A stretch of DNA of 64,000 nt from Litoditis marina (Eukaryota; Nematoda; Chromadorea; Rhabditida; Rhabditidae): contig OZ038435.1 of assembly GCA_964036275.1 (NCBI GenBank), positions 1,984,001 to 2,048,000 on the forward strand, read 5' to 3'. Below are positions 26,439 through 37,709 of this stretch, one piece after another. Under the pieces are notes generated by a model that was not told the origin of the DNA, did not search any database, and saw only the letters and a program-made list of their open reading frames with translations. Position 1 is the first letter of the stretch, and every line of letters begins with the position of its first letter. The position numbers and the translations under genes were made by a program.

Positions 26439-29400
26439 CTAGCTTTCCATCTCAGTCATATCTAGCTCCTGTGCTTCATCGTCGATTCTCGCACTTGTCT
26501 CTCCAGAATCCACCTTATCGTTCCCTTCCGAAGGCTTGATTACGTCAATGACATCTGGAAGCGGCTTCAGTCCGGCGTCCTTTTCGCTTTCCTTCTTCAG
26601 AAGTTCGGCTGCCTAGAAAACACGAATACACATCAAGGTTGACCATTAGACACCTGATACTCATTGCTAGTTTCTGGCATATCTAGATCGATGAACGACT
26701 CGAACTCGAGATACGTTCTCAAAAGACTGGCAAGATGAACGAATTCCTAATGGAACATCTCTAATAATGGACGTAGCTGGTAGCAATCAACATGCTACCA
26801 GCGACCCCAAGGCCACATTCCTACCGTCAGCCTGAGCGCCTAGATGCTCCTACCGCCGAGTTCAACATTTTTTTAGATATGTTTATCATGAATTATGTTT
26901 ATCTTCATATATATGCGGCACATTTTGCGCCATCTGCCATTTGAACAATAAAAGCACTCATCTAACCTGTTTCAATGTATCACCGAAATTTCCTCTCCGT
27001 TTCGCTCTCTGCACTTTACGATTTTCCTTCTTGTAGAAGTCGAAGATACTGTCCTATAACAGTATTCAGGTGAGAGACTCAATGTTTCAAAACAACTCCA
27101 TGAGCAGTAAACTGTACAAAACTATGTTTCTACGGTCGAAAACATATGATTAAGGAGTTAGTTAATCTGAGGATATTTAACTGAAATTTCACATGTTCAT
27201 CGGAAACTGTCCGCGAAAGTGGTTAATAATTTTGCAACACTAAAGTAACCAAATCTGAATCACAGTCGCCTACCTTGACTTCGGGCGTGATATTGACATC
27301 CGATTTGAACAGGGATATGAAGACTCCGCCAGGAGTTCTCCTTCGCGATCCATCCAATGTCTGTAGAATGATCTTATCATTCATCATCCAATATTCCTCA
27401 TCTGCACTTCACTACTGACAGAATTCAGAAACATCCACTCACAAAACACTGGATTGAGATTTTGATGGCCGGTATCCCACTAAGAAATATGACCCGCGAC
27501 CCCCTTTTCCCTACCGGAAATATAAGTATTCCGACTAATTTCAAAAACAAATTAGTCATTTTCATATTGAGAATGCACCGGAACCGGAACTCCGGAGCCC
27601 ATCTATGCTTGAAATGTTCATGTTCAGAAACTAAAACACGGCTACAAAGCCTTCAACGTCACGTACACGTCTAAGCCAACACTATTTATTTCGGAGGTAG
27701 GTAGCCAGATCCCCAGTACCATTCTATCAAACAGCGAAGAATGCTGAATATATTAAAAAACCGTGAAAGCAAAACATGGTACGATGGTACAATGTTTAAT
27801 CAGAAAAAAAAAACAAATAAAATAATTACCTTCAGTCCCCCACCAGACTCCACTTCACGTGTTTCGTCGAACAGGGTCATCGCCTGGAATACGATCAGAT
27901 ATACACAAACTGATCGGCGAGTGAGGAAAATGTTGAAACCGAAGTGACACAATTACTTAGACAAAATGCCAATTCTGGAAACATATATGAACCACGATTG
28001 AGAACCTACCCCTACCACGCCACCGACGGAATTACATTTACTACAGTCAACAGTTTGGTGTTAGAACATTCCGAATCGCTTATCGAATCGCAACAACATA
28101 TACTGATCAGTTTGATCACTGTGTATCACGCCTGCCCCTACGTTATGTATGTTGCCATATCCCGCTGTGTTTGTAGTTTTATTGTTTGCGGGATCCGAGA
28201 TCAAACTACTATGACAAAAAAGAAATTTGACAAATATAGGATATATGACGTTAACCGAATACCGTACCTTTTCGGTGCCGATCGCCTCGACAATCGATAC
28301 CACCGTAGTCGGGTCGTTTTCCCCCATGGCTGCCGCCATCTCCTCGCCCAACTGTTTCAGCGGAATGTCGGCAGCAAATTCGGTCGCCATCAACGACTCC
28401 AGTGAGTACTCCTTCTTCAGCAGGGTCGAAACGTCGTTCACCTATGAGTTCTCAATACACTTGTGGTAAATACTGAGAGAATGAGTATCAAAGTCATTCC
28501 CATTTACAAACCAAAACCAGCAGAAGCTCTTATGGTCAGATGTGCATAGTATAAATCACTGACACTGACATGACGTGCTTTATCAATAAACGTTCAACTT
28601 TTGCATTTTCTAATGTACCACCTGAAACTATAACAAAATTTCAACATTAGCGGAAAAATAGAGTGAAATGTGTGCGGTTACCTTTCCGGTCCAGTTCCGT
28701 TTCTGTCCCTGGGGTCCGGCACCCCGTCCTCTATTCTGCCAGTACTGACCACGTCCGCGGCCGCGCATCCAACCACTCTTGCTGCCACGTGAACCTTCAA
28801 TTTTGGAAAAATCAATACAACATGAATATAGCTTAATTTATATCTAACTAAACATTCGGCAGTAGAAAGCCCTTACTGAGCCGTACCTGTAGTATTTAAT
28901 TATCATCAATGTCCCTTTCTATATGACCCATGATAATGAACCATAAGAAGTTCTCGAGAACTACAGAAACACGAACGACTTTAATCTCCTTTTTGCCAAG
29001 AATGAATATCGAACGTGAGGCGACTCTGTTAAATACTCCAGTGAATCATCTGGTTTTCTTACAATCGGGATATAGAACTTCGTCAGATGCAACACCTCAT
29101 TTTCATTCTACTTCAACGTCTGTGAATAACAAAATCATGTCACATAACACATATGATAAATATTCCCACCTCCCATGAAAAGTAAAACGTTTAGCGAAAA
29201 TTAAAACTGCCATCACACATCACTACCTCATTCAAACTAGCTGAACAAGTCTAGTTGAACAACTAAGAACTTAGCCTTCTACCAATATCAATAAATAACT
29301 ATTCTCACCGCCATCGCCGATAAAAACTACGTTGACAACTAAAAATTTCTCCAATAATCAATCAATAACTAAACGCACCACCGCCTGTGCCCTCTCCCGT

Positions 29401-32400
29401 CATCTCATCGTCCTGTCCCTTTCCGGGTCGCGGGTCCCTTCCGCCCTCCTGCCGCTGGAACGGCCGGCCACGTCCGCGCACCCCTCCTCGGCCTCTGCTC
29501 TGGAACGATCGGCTGGCACCCATCTGAAATCAGCATAGGTGGTATTGTGTGGGTTTGAGGGTTTCAGTTAAACCTCCCCTCCACAGAAAAAAAAGCTAAC
29601 AATTATAGATCCCCCTGAGTTACCCAGTAAACCTAGAGTTTTGGAAGAGCGATGAGTCCCCGTAGCCCAATTAACCGAAAAAGTTACGCAGCCTCCGGTC
29701 AGTTAGCCGGGTAATTACTACCCATGGTTGAATTTTGAATTTAGAATGACTATGGCATGTATTTCAGCTTAAACTAATAAAATACCTGCAGATAGAGGAG
29801 TGTCAATTTCTACTCAAAAAGACTCTACTCGAACCAAGTGGTTCGGTTTCTTACCGATACCCAAACCAATTAGTTCCGTGCCACCCAAAGCGGTACGTAC
29901 CGAAGAACCAAAGTGATGTAGTCGAATAACTTTTGTACTTTGGTGCAAATCTTGTTGGTCCGGGGACAAACCAAATGATTCGGGACTAATCAGTTTGCCG
30001 AAGGTCGGTTCCGAAAGGTTTTCACCTATATGAGAAGCAAAAAAAATGACGTTCATAAAGAAGCATCAGTCTCGAAACGAGGAGTTAAACTGGTTGCGAC
30101 TTACCCCGAACTCCTCAACGGCTCCAATGTCAACTGATTCTCCGAACGGGTCGTCGCTTGCAGGAGTTACAGTTACGATGGGATTCTGGAAACAAGGTCT
30201 TAGAATCGGACAGAACCCAATCAGACGTCAGAAACGTCCCCATAAAGGAGGATAATTGGGTCCAACCTCAAACCGAGCGAATCCGTTCTTCTGTTCTGAT
30301 TTACCTACATTATTTGTGGAATACGATTACACCCACAAAGTAATCAAAAAAAAAACACTGTTTACCTATCACCTATCCAGAACAACATTTCTGAACAGTA
30401 CCAAAACTCCGAAACTCCGCAAAAAGGCGTGTTCGTACTGCCATACGACATGAAATAAGATGATTACACTCATACAGTAATGTCACTATTTAGCTATAAC
30501 CTATCCAGTCCAGAACAACATTTTTGAACAGTACCCAAACTCCAACAAAAAGGCGTATTTGTACTGCCACATGACATAAAATGAAACTACCTCTACGACG
30601 AAAGTTGCCGCATCCTCCTTGATGAGATCAGCTGGAACTTCATACGACTCGGCTCCACGTCGGACTTGTTGCAACTAGAAAAAAACATTTATATCATAAC
30701 AATTGTTGGATACGTGCGCCTTTGGCACGTATCATTTTCTACATTCATTGGCTAATCTCATTAGCATACACGTCGCATTCTATACTTCTGTTCTCAATCG
30801 CATTAGCATTTCCTCACGCCTGTTTACGTGTGTTAATACCTGTCTGCCTACGTGTTAGAAACAGTCTAGTTTATCGTCTGGTTACTGAGCGCCTGCTCAG
30901 TACTGCTCTCTCTCCTCCACGGTTATCAGGTATCAAGGTTATATTGTATCGTGTATCGTCTTTATATATCATTAATAAACCTAGTTAATTAGTGTTTTGT
31001 TGTGCTATACCAAAAGGCTAACGTATCGCCTTAAATACCTATCGTTGTGACTTCGTGAGTACGAAGGTTACAACATAATTGGCGATCAGGATAGGCGAAA
31101 TTGTTGTTGTTGTTGTTCACTGGTAAGTTACTGGTGAGTGAACCTCGGATTTCGATTTCGAAGGAACGATCCGGAGACCCTCACAGGTCAACACAGGAGT
31201 GTTCCAGTTTTTCACTGTTTTGTTGCGAAGTTGTCTGACGTAAGTCCGTCTATAGACACTGTCGCCGACCTGCCAAAGGGCAACCGAGTGAATTCTTGGG
31301 TAGAAAGCAAATTTCCTAGGGGAAGTGCTGCTCAAATTTTCATTTCCCGGGTTGAACTTGGTCAGGTTACAGGAGAAGTGCTGCCCAAACTTTCATTTGG
31401 AGCAAATACGCACTGAACAACATGGAAGGACAACAGCAACAGGACACGAACATGCAGAATATGCTCATGGAATTGTTGAAAGTTCAACAAGAGCAATTCA
31501 AGCTACAGGAAGAGAGGATGAGACAAATGGATTTGCAAATGAAATTGTTGATGGAAAACAAGACAAATCCGGACACAGGAAACAGCGCAGCATCGATCTC
31601 AATCTCGAGCACTAGATTACTGAATGATCTGAGTGGGAGATTATCGACCTTCGTGTTTGATTGTGAGAATAATCAAACATTCTCACGTTGGTTCGATCGT
31701 TTTGGTGATGTGTTTACCATTGATGGTGCTCTGTTGGACGATAAAGCAAAGGTTCGATTGCTTGTGGGAAAGCTGTCAAACGAAGTGTTTGATCGCTACA
31801 CAAATCAGATTCTACCGAAAACCACGACGGACATTGACTTCGCGGACACCGTACGCATTTTGAAGGAAATGTTCGACCCCAAGATATCGCTGTTCACTTC
31901 GAGATACCAGTGCCTGAAGAAGGAGTCAGAAGACTATATGGAGTACACTGGACGTGTAAATGAACAGTGTGAGAAGGCCAATTTCCAAGACTTGGACAAT
32001 GAAGGACTGAAAGCTCTCTTGTGGGTTTATGGGTTGAAGTCTAGCAGAGATGCAGATCTGAGGCAGAGGCTTCTTCTGTATTTGGACAGGATGAATGCTG
32101 ATAAGACGACTGTCACCATTCACGACATGTACAAGGAATGTGACATGTGGCTGAATATCAAGCGCGAAGCCAAGTTGGTGGAAACTGGTTCACGAGAAGT
32201 GAATGAGGTGAAAACACAGTCTAGATCCCCCCGCAATCGAGAAGCAGTCAAGTCTGAATGTTGGAACTGTGGTAATGCTGGCCACAGATCGAACACATGT
32301 CAGAAGTCAAAGTGGACTTGCAAGAAGTGCAAATCGAAAGGTCACAAGGAACAGTACTGTGACAAGATTGCCGCATTCAAAAACGGACGGACACCGTCAA

Positions 32401-35400
32401 AGCCGAGAAGGCAAAACAGCCAGTTAGTCATTATTGGCAAAACGGAGGTTTCGAGTGCAGATGTGCAAGCTGTACGGAAGTACATGGAAGTCAAGATCAA
32501 TGGTTACCCAGTGGAGTTTCAGTTGGATACTGGCTCAGACATCACATTGATGAATGTGGATGCATGGAAAAGGATGGGTGAACCAAAGTTGGAAGCCGCT
32601 GACATCACTGTGTGCAGTGCAAGTGGAAACAGGATGGAAATTCTTGGCAAGCTGAAATGCGATTTTGAAATTGGTGGATTGACTGGAAGTGGTCATGCCT
32701 ACATTTCAGCCGGAGCAGGCCTGTTTGGTCTTGATTGGATTCAGAAGAATGAATCAATGACTCATCACCTGGAAATGATGATTGTGAGCAAGGTGGATAA
32801 AACAGATAGCTCTCTCGTTGAAGAACTGAAAACGCGGTTTTCATCTGTCTTCGAAGAAGGTTTAGGTCGCTGCACTAAGGAGAAAGCAGTGTTGAAGTTG
32901 TTACCGGACGCAACACCTACCTTCCGAGCAAAGCGACCCGTACCACATGCAGCTGCGGAGACTGTTGACAAGGAGTTGGATCGATTGATTGGCATGGATG
33001 TCATCGAGGCTGTTAATCATAGTGATTGGGCTGCTCCTATTGTCACTGTCAAGAAAGCCAACGGGAAAATTCGAGTTTGTGCTGATTTTTCCACTGGGCT
33101 AAACAAGGCACTGGAGGATTGTGAGTACCCACTGCCTATTCCGGAGGATATATTCGCATCACTGAATGGAGGAACAGTGTTCTCTCAGATCGATTTCTCA
33201 GATGCGTATCTTCAAGTTGAACTGTCGGAAGAATCGAAACCACTCGTGGTTGTGAACACACACCGAGGCTTGTTTCGATACAAAAGATTGCCATTTGGAA
33301 TCAAGACTGCCCCAGCAATTTTCCAACAACTCATGAACAAGATGTGTTCTGGGTTACAGGGAGTAACAAGTTATCTGGATGATGTGATTGTAGTTGGGAA
33401 AACTATGGAAGAACACAAGAGCAACTTGGTTGCTTTATTCGAACGAGTCGAGGAATATGGATTTCGAGTGCGCTATGAGAAATGCTCATTCGCCAAGTCG
33501 GAAATACCATTTCTAGGATTCATTGTCGACAGAAATGGTCGTAGACCAAATCCAGAAAAGATTCAAGTGACCAAGAATATGGAGGCGCCAAAGACGGAAA
33601 GTCAGCTCAGAGCTTTCTTAGGTATGATTATCTACTATGGAAACTTTGTCCCACAGATGAAGTCACTTCGAGGTCCATTGGATCAGTTGATGATCAAAGA
33701 TGTGAAGTGGAAGTGGGAGAAAGAGCAACAGGAGGCCTTCATGAAACTCAAAGCTGTTTTGAGTAGCGACATGAATCTGACTCATTATGATCCGCAACAA
33801 GAGATAGTGGTGGCTGCAGATGCTTGCGAATACGGCATAGGTGCAGTGATCTCGCACAGATTCAAGGATGGTTCCGAAAAACCAATCTGTCATGCAGCTA
33901 GATCACTGACCGCAGCGGAGAAGAACTATTCTCAGATTGAAAAGGAAGGATTGGGACTGATTTTTGCTGTGAAAAAGTTTCACAAGTACGTGTTTGGCAG
34001 AAAGTTCAGACTGCTAACGGATCACAAGCCTTTACTAGCCATTTTCGGTAGTAAGAAAGGAGTTCCTGTCCATTCAGCGAACAGATTGATGCGTTGGGCA
34101 ACAATCTTGCTTGGATACGATTTTGTGATTGAATACATCAATACAAATGATTTCGGTCAAGCCGACGGGCTGTCTCGCATGATTCAGAGATATCCAATGA
34201 CGGAAGAAGATACCGTGGTTGCATCTGTAGAGCGTGATGTACAAGCGATGTACAGTGATCACATACGGAAACTGCCGGTGACATCAGAAGATGTACGAGT
34301 CAGTACGCTACGCGACCCTGTCTTGAGGAAAGTCATCAAAGCCGTCAAACAGAACAAGTGGCCAGAAACCACTTCGACCGAACTTCAGCAGTACAAGCTT
34401 CGGAACACTACATTGTCAGTAGTTCAGGACTGTCTCATGGCCGAGGACAGAGTGGTAGTCCCAACCGAGCTTCGTACAAGAGTGCTGAAAGAACTTCACA
34501 TTGGACACCCTGGAATAAGTCGGATGAAAAGTCTAGCGCGCAGTCTAGTGTACTGGCCTGACTTGACTACTGATATTGAGGAAATCGTGAAGAAGTGTGG
34601 AGACTGTCAGATGCATGGCAAATCATTGAATAAGGTTCCGCTTCAAACCTGGCCAGCACCGGAAAGAGTTTGGCAGCGGATACACATCGATTTCGCAGGA
34701 CCTATGGATGGAGTTTTCTACTTTGTTGTAGTAGATGCTCATGAAGAACATCACTGCAAGGAAAACTGTGGAACAGTTGACGAGTCTGTTTGCGAGGTTT
34801 GGAATGCCGGAAACCATTGTAAGTGACAATGGAACGCAATTCACTTCGGAAGAGTTCAAGGTTATGTGCGAAGCAAATGGCATTGTACATGCCAGAACTG
34901 CGCCATACCACCCTCAATCAAATGGACAAGCTGAACGATTTGTGGACACTTTGAAGAGGACTTTGAGAAAGCTCAAAGGAGAAGGAGTAGCAACGGAGAG
35001 TATGTTGAATACATTTCTGTTGAGCTACAGATCTACACCCAGTAGATTACTGGAGGACAGATCTCCCGCGGAAGTGTTTCTTGGACGGAAGTTGAGAACG
35101 CCTCTGACCCTTCTGATTCCTCGAGCCGTCGAACAACCTGCTAGAACGGACACACAACTCGATATGGAGCGTCAATTTGACCGTAAGAACGGTGCAAGGA
35201 TGCGAACGTTCAAGGAAGGAGAGTCAGTTATGGTTAAAGTTTACCGTAATCTGAACTGGACCTGGGACCGCGGAGAAGTAATTGAACAGATCGGAGCTGT
35301 TAATTACAAAGTACGAGTCGGAGAGAAATGTATGATGCGTCATGCAAATCAAATGAAATCTGTGGACAGTGAGGCTGAAACGTCATCTGACGATGAAGCT

Positions 35401-36771
35401 AGATGGATGAATGTCATGCTTGACACTTTCGAGGTTGAAACAGAGCTGGATCAACAACAACTCCAAGAAGAAGAACAACAAGTCCATGAAGAGCCCGATG
35501 TCGTTACCGCACCGAGAAGATCAACCAGAACCCGTCGCCCCGTGGTTCGCTGGAGTCCAGGCCGTTGAACAACTAAGTGTAGACTACGATTTCTTTCTTC
35601 GTGACACTAGTTATTATTTTTTCAACCCCCATTTCATTTCTCAAAAGGGGAGGTGTTGGATACGTGCGCCTTTGGCACGTATCATTTTCTACATTCATTG
35701 GCTAATCTCATTAGCATACACGTCGCATTCTATACTTCTGTTCTCTATCGCATTAGCATTTCCTCACGCCTGTTTACGTGTGTTAATACCTGTCTGCCTA
35801 CGTGTTAGAAACAGTCTAGTTTATCGTCTGGTTACTGAGCGCCTGCTCAGTACTGCTCTCTCTCCTCCACGGTTATCAGGTATCAAGGTTATATTGTAGT
35901 CTTTATATATCATTAATAAACCTAGTTAATTAGTGTTTTGTTGTGCTATACCAAAAGGCTAACGTATCGCCTTAAATACCTATCGTTGTGACTTCGTGAG
36001 TACGAAGGTTACAACAACAATAATGCTAACATATAAGACAGTTATTCAGGTCCGACTATCACCTAAATAGATAACCACAATTCATCTACAACTCCCACTC
36101 CCACGACATGTAAACAGTAGAAATGTTGTAGAGAATTTCCGGGAAGGATACATCTCCGTCTTCTTTTTGAATTTACCAAAAAGCGTTATTTATGAACGCT
36201 TCATTTACCTGCCGCGCTACCAGTTACGATATTAGATTATTCCACCCTACAGAGAAGAGGTAAAACCCCACTGATTCTGCGATGTTTTCGTCTCAAATCA
36301 ATAAAGAAACTTTACAACCCTATTCCAATCTCAAAAATCCTGATAAACCAAGCACTTACTTTGCTTCCCTTGTCAAGAACGACGTTGGCACTTCTTGTTT
36401 CTAACGACTGCTCCAGAACCACATCTCCCCATACGTTGTTCGACCTCTTGGCCTTCGGTTCACACTTCAATGGAAGAATTTCAGATGAATGAGACTATAC
36501 AATACTGTTTCGCTTCAGTAGGAGTCAGCACATGGAAATTTGTTCGCCTTGTAACACTTACGTTTTCACATTTGTAGTTATGATAATCTTACTACATCAA
36601 TTACGGAGAAAACGGGTATTATGAACCTATGAATATGTATTTGAACCGTATATAATGAAAAATGGAACTAACACTGTCATTATCTTCAGAATGCATCGAT
36701 GCACACATCGCTCGGGTTCGCTCGGGTTCATCGTCCGAATTGTCCGAATCTGCAATCAACCTTTTTGGCAT
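26439..36771 (-). CDS. PHAX: PHAX, phosphorylated adaptor for snRNA export
   Basis: Eleven exons: 36771-36673, 36464-36360, 30674-30591, 30185-30105, 29523-29379, 28794-28682, 28441-28268, 27883-27830, 27360-27274, 27053-26967, 26612-26439. They give 400 residues, against 394 in human PHAX. PHAX bridges capped U snRNA, the cap-binding complex and CRM1 in nuclear export. Matching landmarks in order are an acidic N-terminus (ADSDNSDDEPE), the NNVWGDVVLEQ segment corresponding to NNIWGAVLQEQ in human, and the RNA-binding RNA_GG_bind domain with GGGL and the diagnostic GSRRRTPGGVF. A basic stretch and an acidic tail follow. Unusual is an RG-rich insert (RGRGG, GRGRGQYW repeats, residues about 115-185) ahead of the RNA-binding domain. 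Intron 2 contains a complete gypsy retrotransposon in antisense orientation. Confidence 0.92.
28171..28209. repeat. Dispersed hairpin repeat, copy 9 (short)
   Basis: It begins TTGTAGTTTTATTG and ends GAGATCAAACTAC, inside a PHAX intron. Confidence 0.45.
30704..31075 (+). repeat. 5' LTR
   Basis: 372 bp, TG...CA ends. It contains an AATAAA signal near 30973 and a foldback GATACGTGCGCC/GGCACGTATC near its start. It carries 9 bases (around 30950) that are absent from the right LTR. Confidence 0.95.
31422..34826 (+). CDS. Gypsy gag-pol polyprotein, ends prematurely in integrase
   Basis: 1134 codons encode gag, protease, reverse transcriptase, RNase H and the first part of integrase. Visible motifs are two CCHC zinc knuckles (about residues 280-293 and 299-312), protease LDTGSD (about 368), reverse transcriptase FSQIDFSDAY and YLDD (about 650), RNase H VAADACEYG (about 798) and LLTDHKP. 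The integrase HHCC zinc finger (from HIGHPG, about 1026) and the first catalytic Asp in HIDFAG (about 1089) follow. After VVVDAH the frame changes, and the last 26 residues are out-of-frame readthrough. The closest type I know is the K02A2.6-like gypsy group of nematodes. This copy is therefore unlikely to make working integrase. Confidence 0.93.
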   Translation: MEGQQQQDTNMQNMLMELLKVQQEQFKLQEERMRQMDLQMKLLMENKTNPDTGNSAASISISSTRLLNDLSGRLSTFVFDCENNQTFSRWFDRFGDVFTIDGALLDDKAKVRLLVGKLSNEVFDRYTNQILPKTTTDIDFADTVRILKEMFDPKISLFTSRYQCLKKESEDYMEYTGRVNEQCEKANFQDLDNEGLKALLWVYGLKSSRDADLRQRLLLYLDRMNADKTTVTIHDMYKECDMWLNIKREAKLVETGSREVNEVKTQSRSPRNREAVKSECWNCGNAGHRSNTCQKSKWTCKKCKSKGHKEQYCDKIAAFKNGRTPSKPRRQNSQLVIIGKTEVSSADVQAVRKYMEVKINGYPVEFQLDTGSDITLMNVDAWKRMGEPKLEAADITVCSASGNRMEILGKLKCDFEIGGLTGSGHAYISAGAGLFGLDWIQKNESMTHHLEMMIVSKVDKTDSSLVEELKTRFSSVFEEGLGRCTKEKAVLKLLPDATPTFRAKRPVPHAAAETVDKELDRLIGMDVIEAVNHSDWAAPIVTVKKANGKIRVCADFSTGLNKALEDCEYPLPIPEDIFASLNGGTVFSQIDFSDAYLQVELSEESKPLVVVNTHRGLFRYKRLPFGIKTAPAIFQQLMNKMCSGLQGVTSYLDDVIVVGKTMEEHKSNLVALFERVEEYGFRVRYEKCSFAKSEIPFLGFIVDRNGRRPNPEKIQVTKNMEAPKTESQLRAFLGMIIYYGNFVPQMKSLRGPLDQLMIKDVKWKWEKEQQEAFMKLKAVLSSDMNLTHYDPQQEIVVAADACEYGIGAVISHRFKDGSEKPICHAARSLTAAEKNYSQIEKEGLGLIFAVKKFHKYVFGRKFRLLTDHKPLLAIFGSKKGVPVHSANRLMRWATILLGYDFVIEYINTNDFGQADGLSRMIQRYPMTEEDTVVASVERDVQAMYSDHIRKLPVTSEDVRVSTLRDPVLRKVIKAVKQNKWPETTSTELQQYKLRNTTLSVVQDCLMAEDRVVVPTELRTRVLKELHIGHPGISRMKSLARSLVYWPDLTTDIEEIVKKCGDCQMHGKSLNKVPLQTWPAPERVWQRIHIDFAGPMDGVFYFVVVDAHEEHHCKENCGTVDESVCEVWNAGNHCK
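34735..35568 (+). pseudogene. Gypsy integrase C-terminal part, in a shifted frame
   Basis: This frame continues pol after the break. It holds the second catalytic Asp (SDNGTQF), the catalytic Glu (GQAERFV) and a basic C-terminus ending RWSPGR. The spacing between the first and second Asp is shorter than normal and the frame differs from the upstream part, so a small out-of-frame deletion near 34735-34745 is the simplest cause. No ATG needed for independent expression is evident. Confidence 0.85.
35654..36016 (+). repeat. 3' LTR
   Basis: 363 bp, identical to the 5' LTR except for one substitution (A to T near 35746) and the missing 9 bases near 35898. Confidence 0.95.
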
Positions 36772-37709
36772 TATTGCTTTGATCGGTCCACCCTATGTTG
36801 GTTGGTTTGTGTTGGTATCTGGTGAGGTGACATGGAATTATTAAAAAAACTGACCACGTCTGTTCCTGAACATTCTTCGAGATATCAGAGTGGTCGGAAA
36901 CCCGCACAGATAGATTGATCTGAAAATGAAGTGGAACTTGTGAAGTAAAAACCAGCAAATCTGATTTGGCCGAAAATATGCACAACAACAGATATATATG
37001 AGCTGTAAACATTACAGAAATGACAATAAATAGAAAGAAAGCTAGTAAAACATTTATCCGAGAATATAGCTGTACAAACTTATTAAACAATTGTGTTCAA
37101 AAGACCAGCATTCATAAGAACTGAGAACTACATCAATGACCCAAGTTTCGCTATAACAACTAAACGAGGTGAAAACGCAAAAAGGTAGAAAAACGATATA
37201 CATATGTATCTACAGGTCAAATAAATGACTCATACATTTGAAAAACAGGCCGAGGTGCAAAATTAACAATACAACTATGCGGTGGATAATGAGAAATGAG
37301 ATTAAACTACAGGTTTCAACATGACACTTACGTCAAGTATGCAAGTATGAACAGAGACAAGTAGCATATTCAAACGAGCAACGGGAAACTCACCGGTCTC
37401 TCGACTCTCCAAACGACAGAAAGAACAAGAACAAAGTACTGATCTGCGAAGTAAGACTAAATGTTAAAACTTCACAGTACAAAGACATTCTTTTTGATTC
37501 AATAATTATTTGGGGTTGTAAAAGAGAGAAGATTCGAAAGTTTTCAAATCCGTTCTACCATCACAATTCAGTTACTGATCAACAAAATGTGTCTATTTTT
37601 GATAAACATCAATTTTCACCTGTTCAATCTAATAACTGATTTTTTCAAGTAGTCGGACCTTACTGGGTCTGGGACATGATTCAGTGATAACCGAATATGG
37701 AAACTATTC
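36772..37709. other. Spacer between TAP42-like and PHAX genes
   Basis: 939 bp between the stop codon at 37710 and the PHAX start at 36771, both on the minus strand. AT-rich, with no open frame I would support. The spacing is long for a nematode operon but not excluded. Confidence 0.5.

Larger units (their letters stand above)
30704..36016 (+). mobile_element. Ty3/gypsy LTR retrotransposon inserted in PHAX intron
   Basis: The element is 5313 bp. LTRs lie at 30704-31075 and 35654-36016, both starting TGTTGGATACG and ending GGTTACAACA. It is flanked by the exact 5-bp target duplication ACAAT (30699-30703 and 36017-36021). A primer-binding site TGGCGATCAGG starts at 31080, and a polypurine tract AAAAGGGGAGG (35643-35653) abuts the right LTR. 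Gag and pol lie in one frame without a gag-pol shift. The order protease, reverse transcriptase, RNase H, integrase defines Ty3/gypsy. The element runs opposite to its host gene. The two LTRs differ by one substitution and one 9-bp indel, so the insertion is recent. Confidence 0.97.

Noticed and set aside
31117..31416. Short open frames in the gypsy leader between LTR and gag
   Set aside because: They overlap the primer-binding site and leader on both strands and have no gag-like features.
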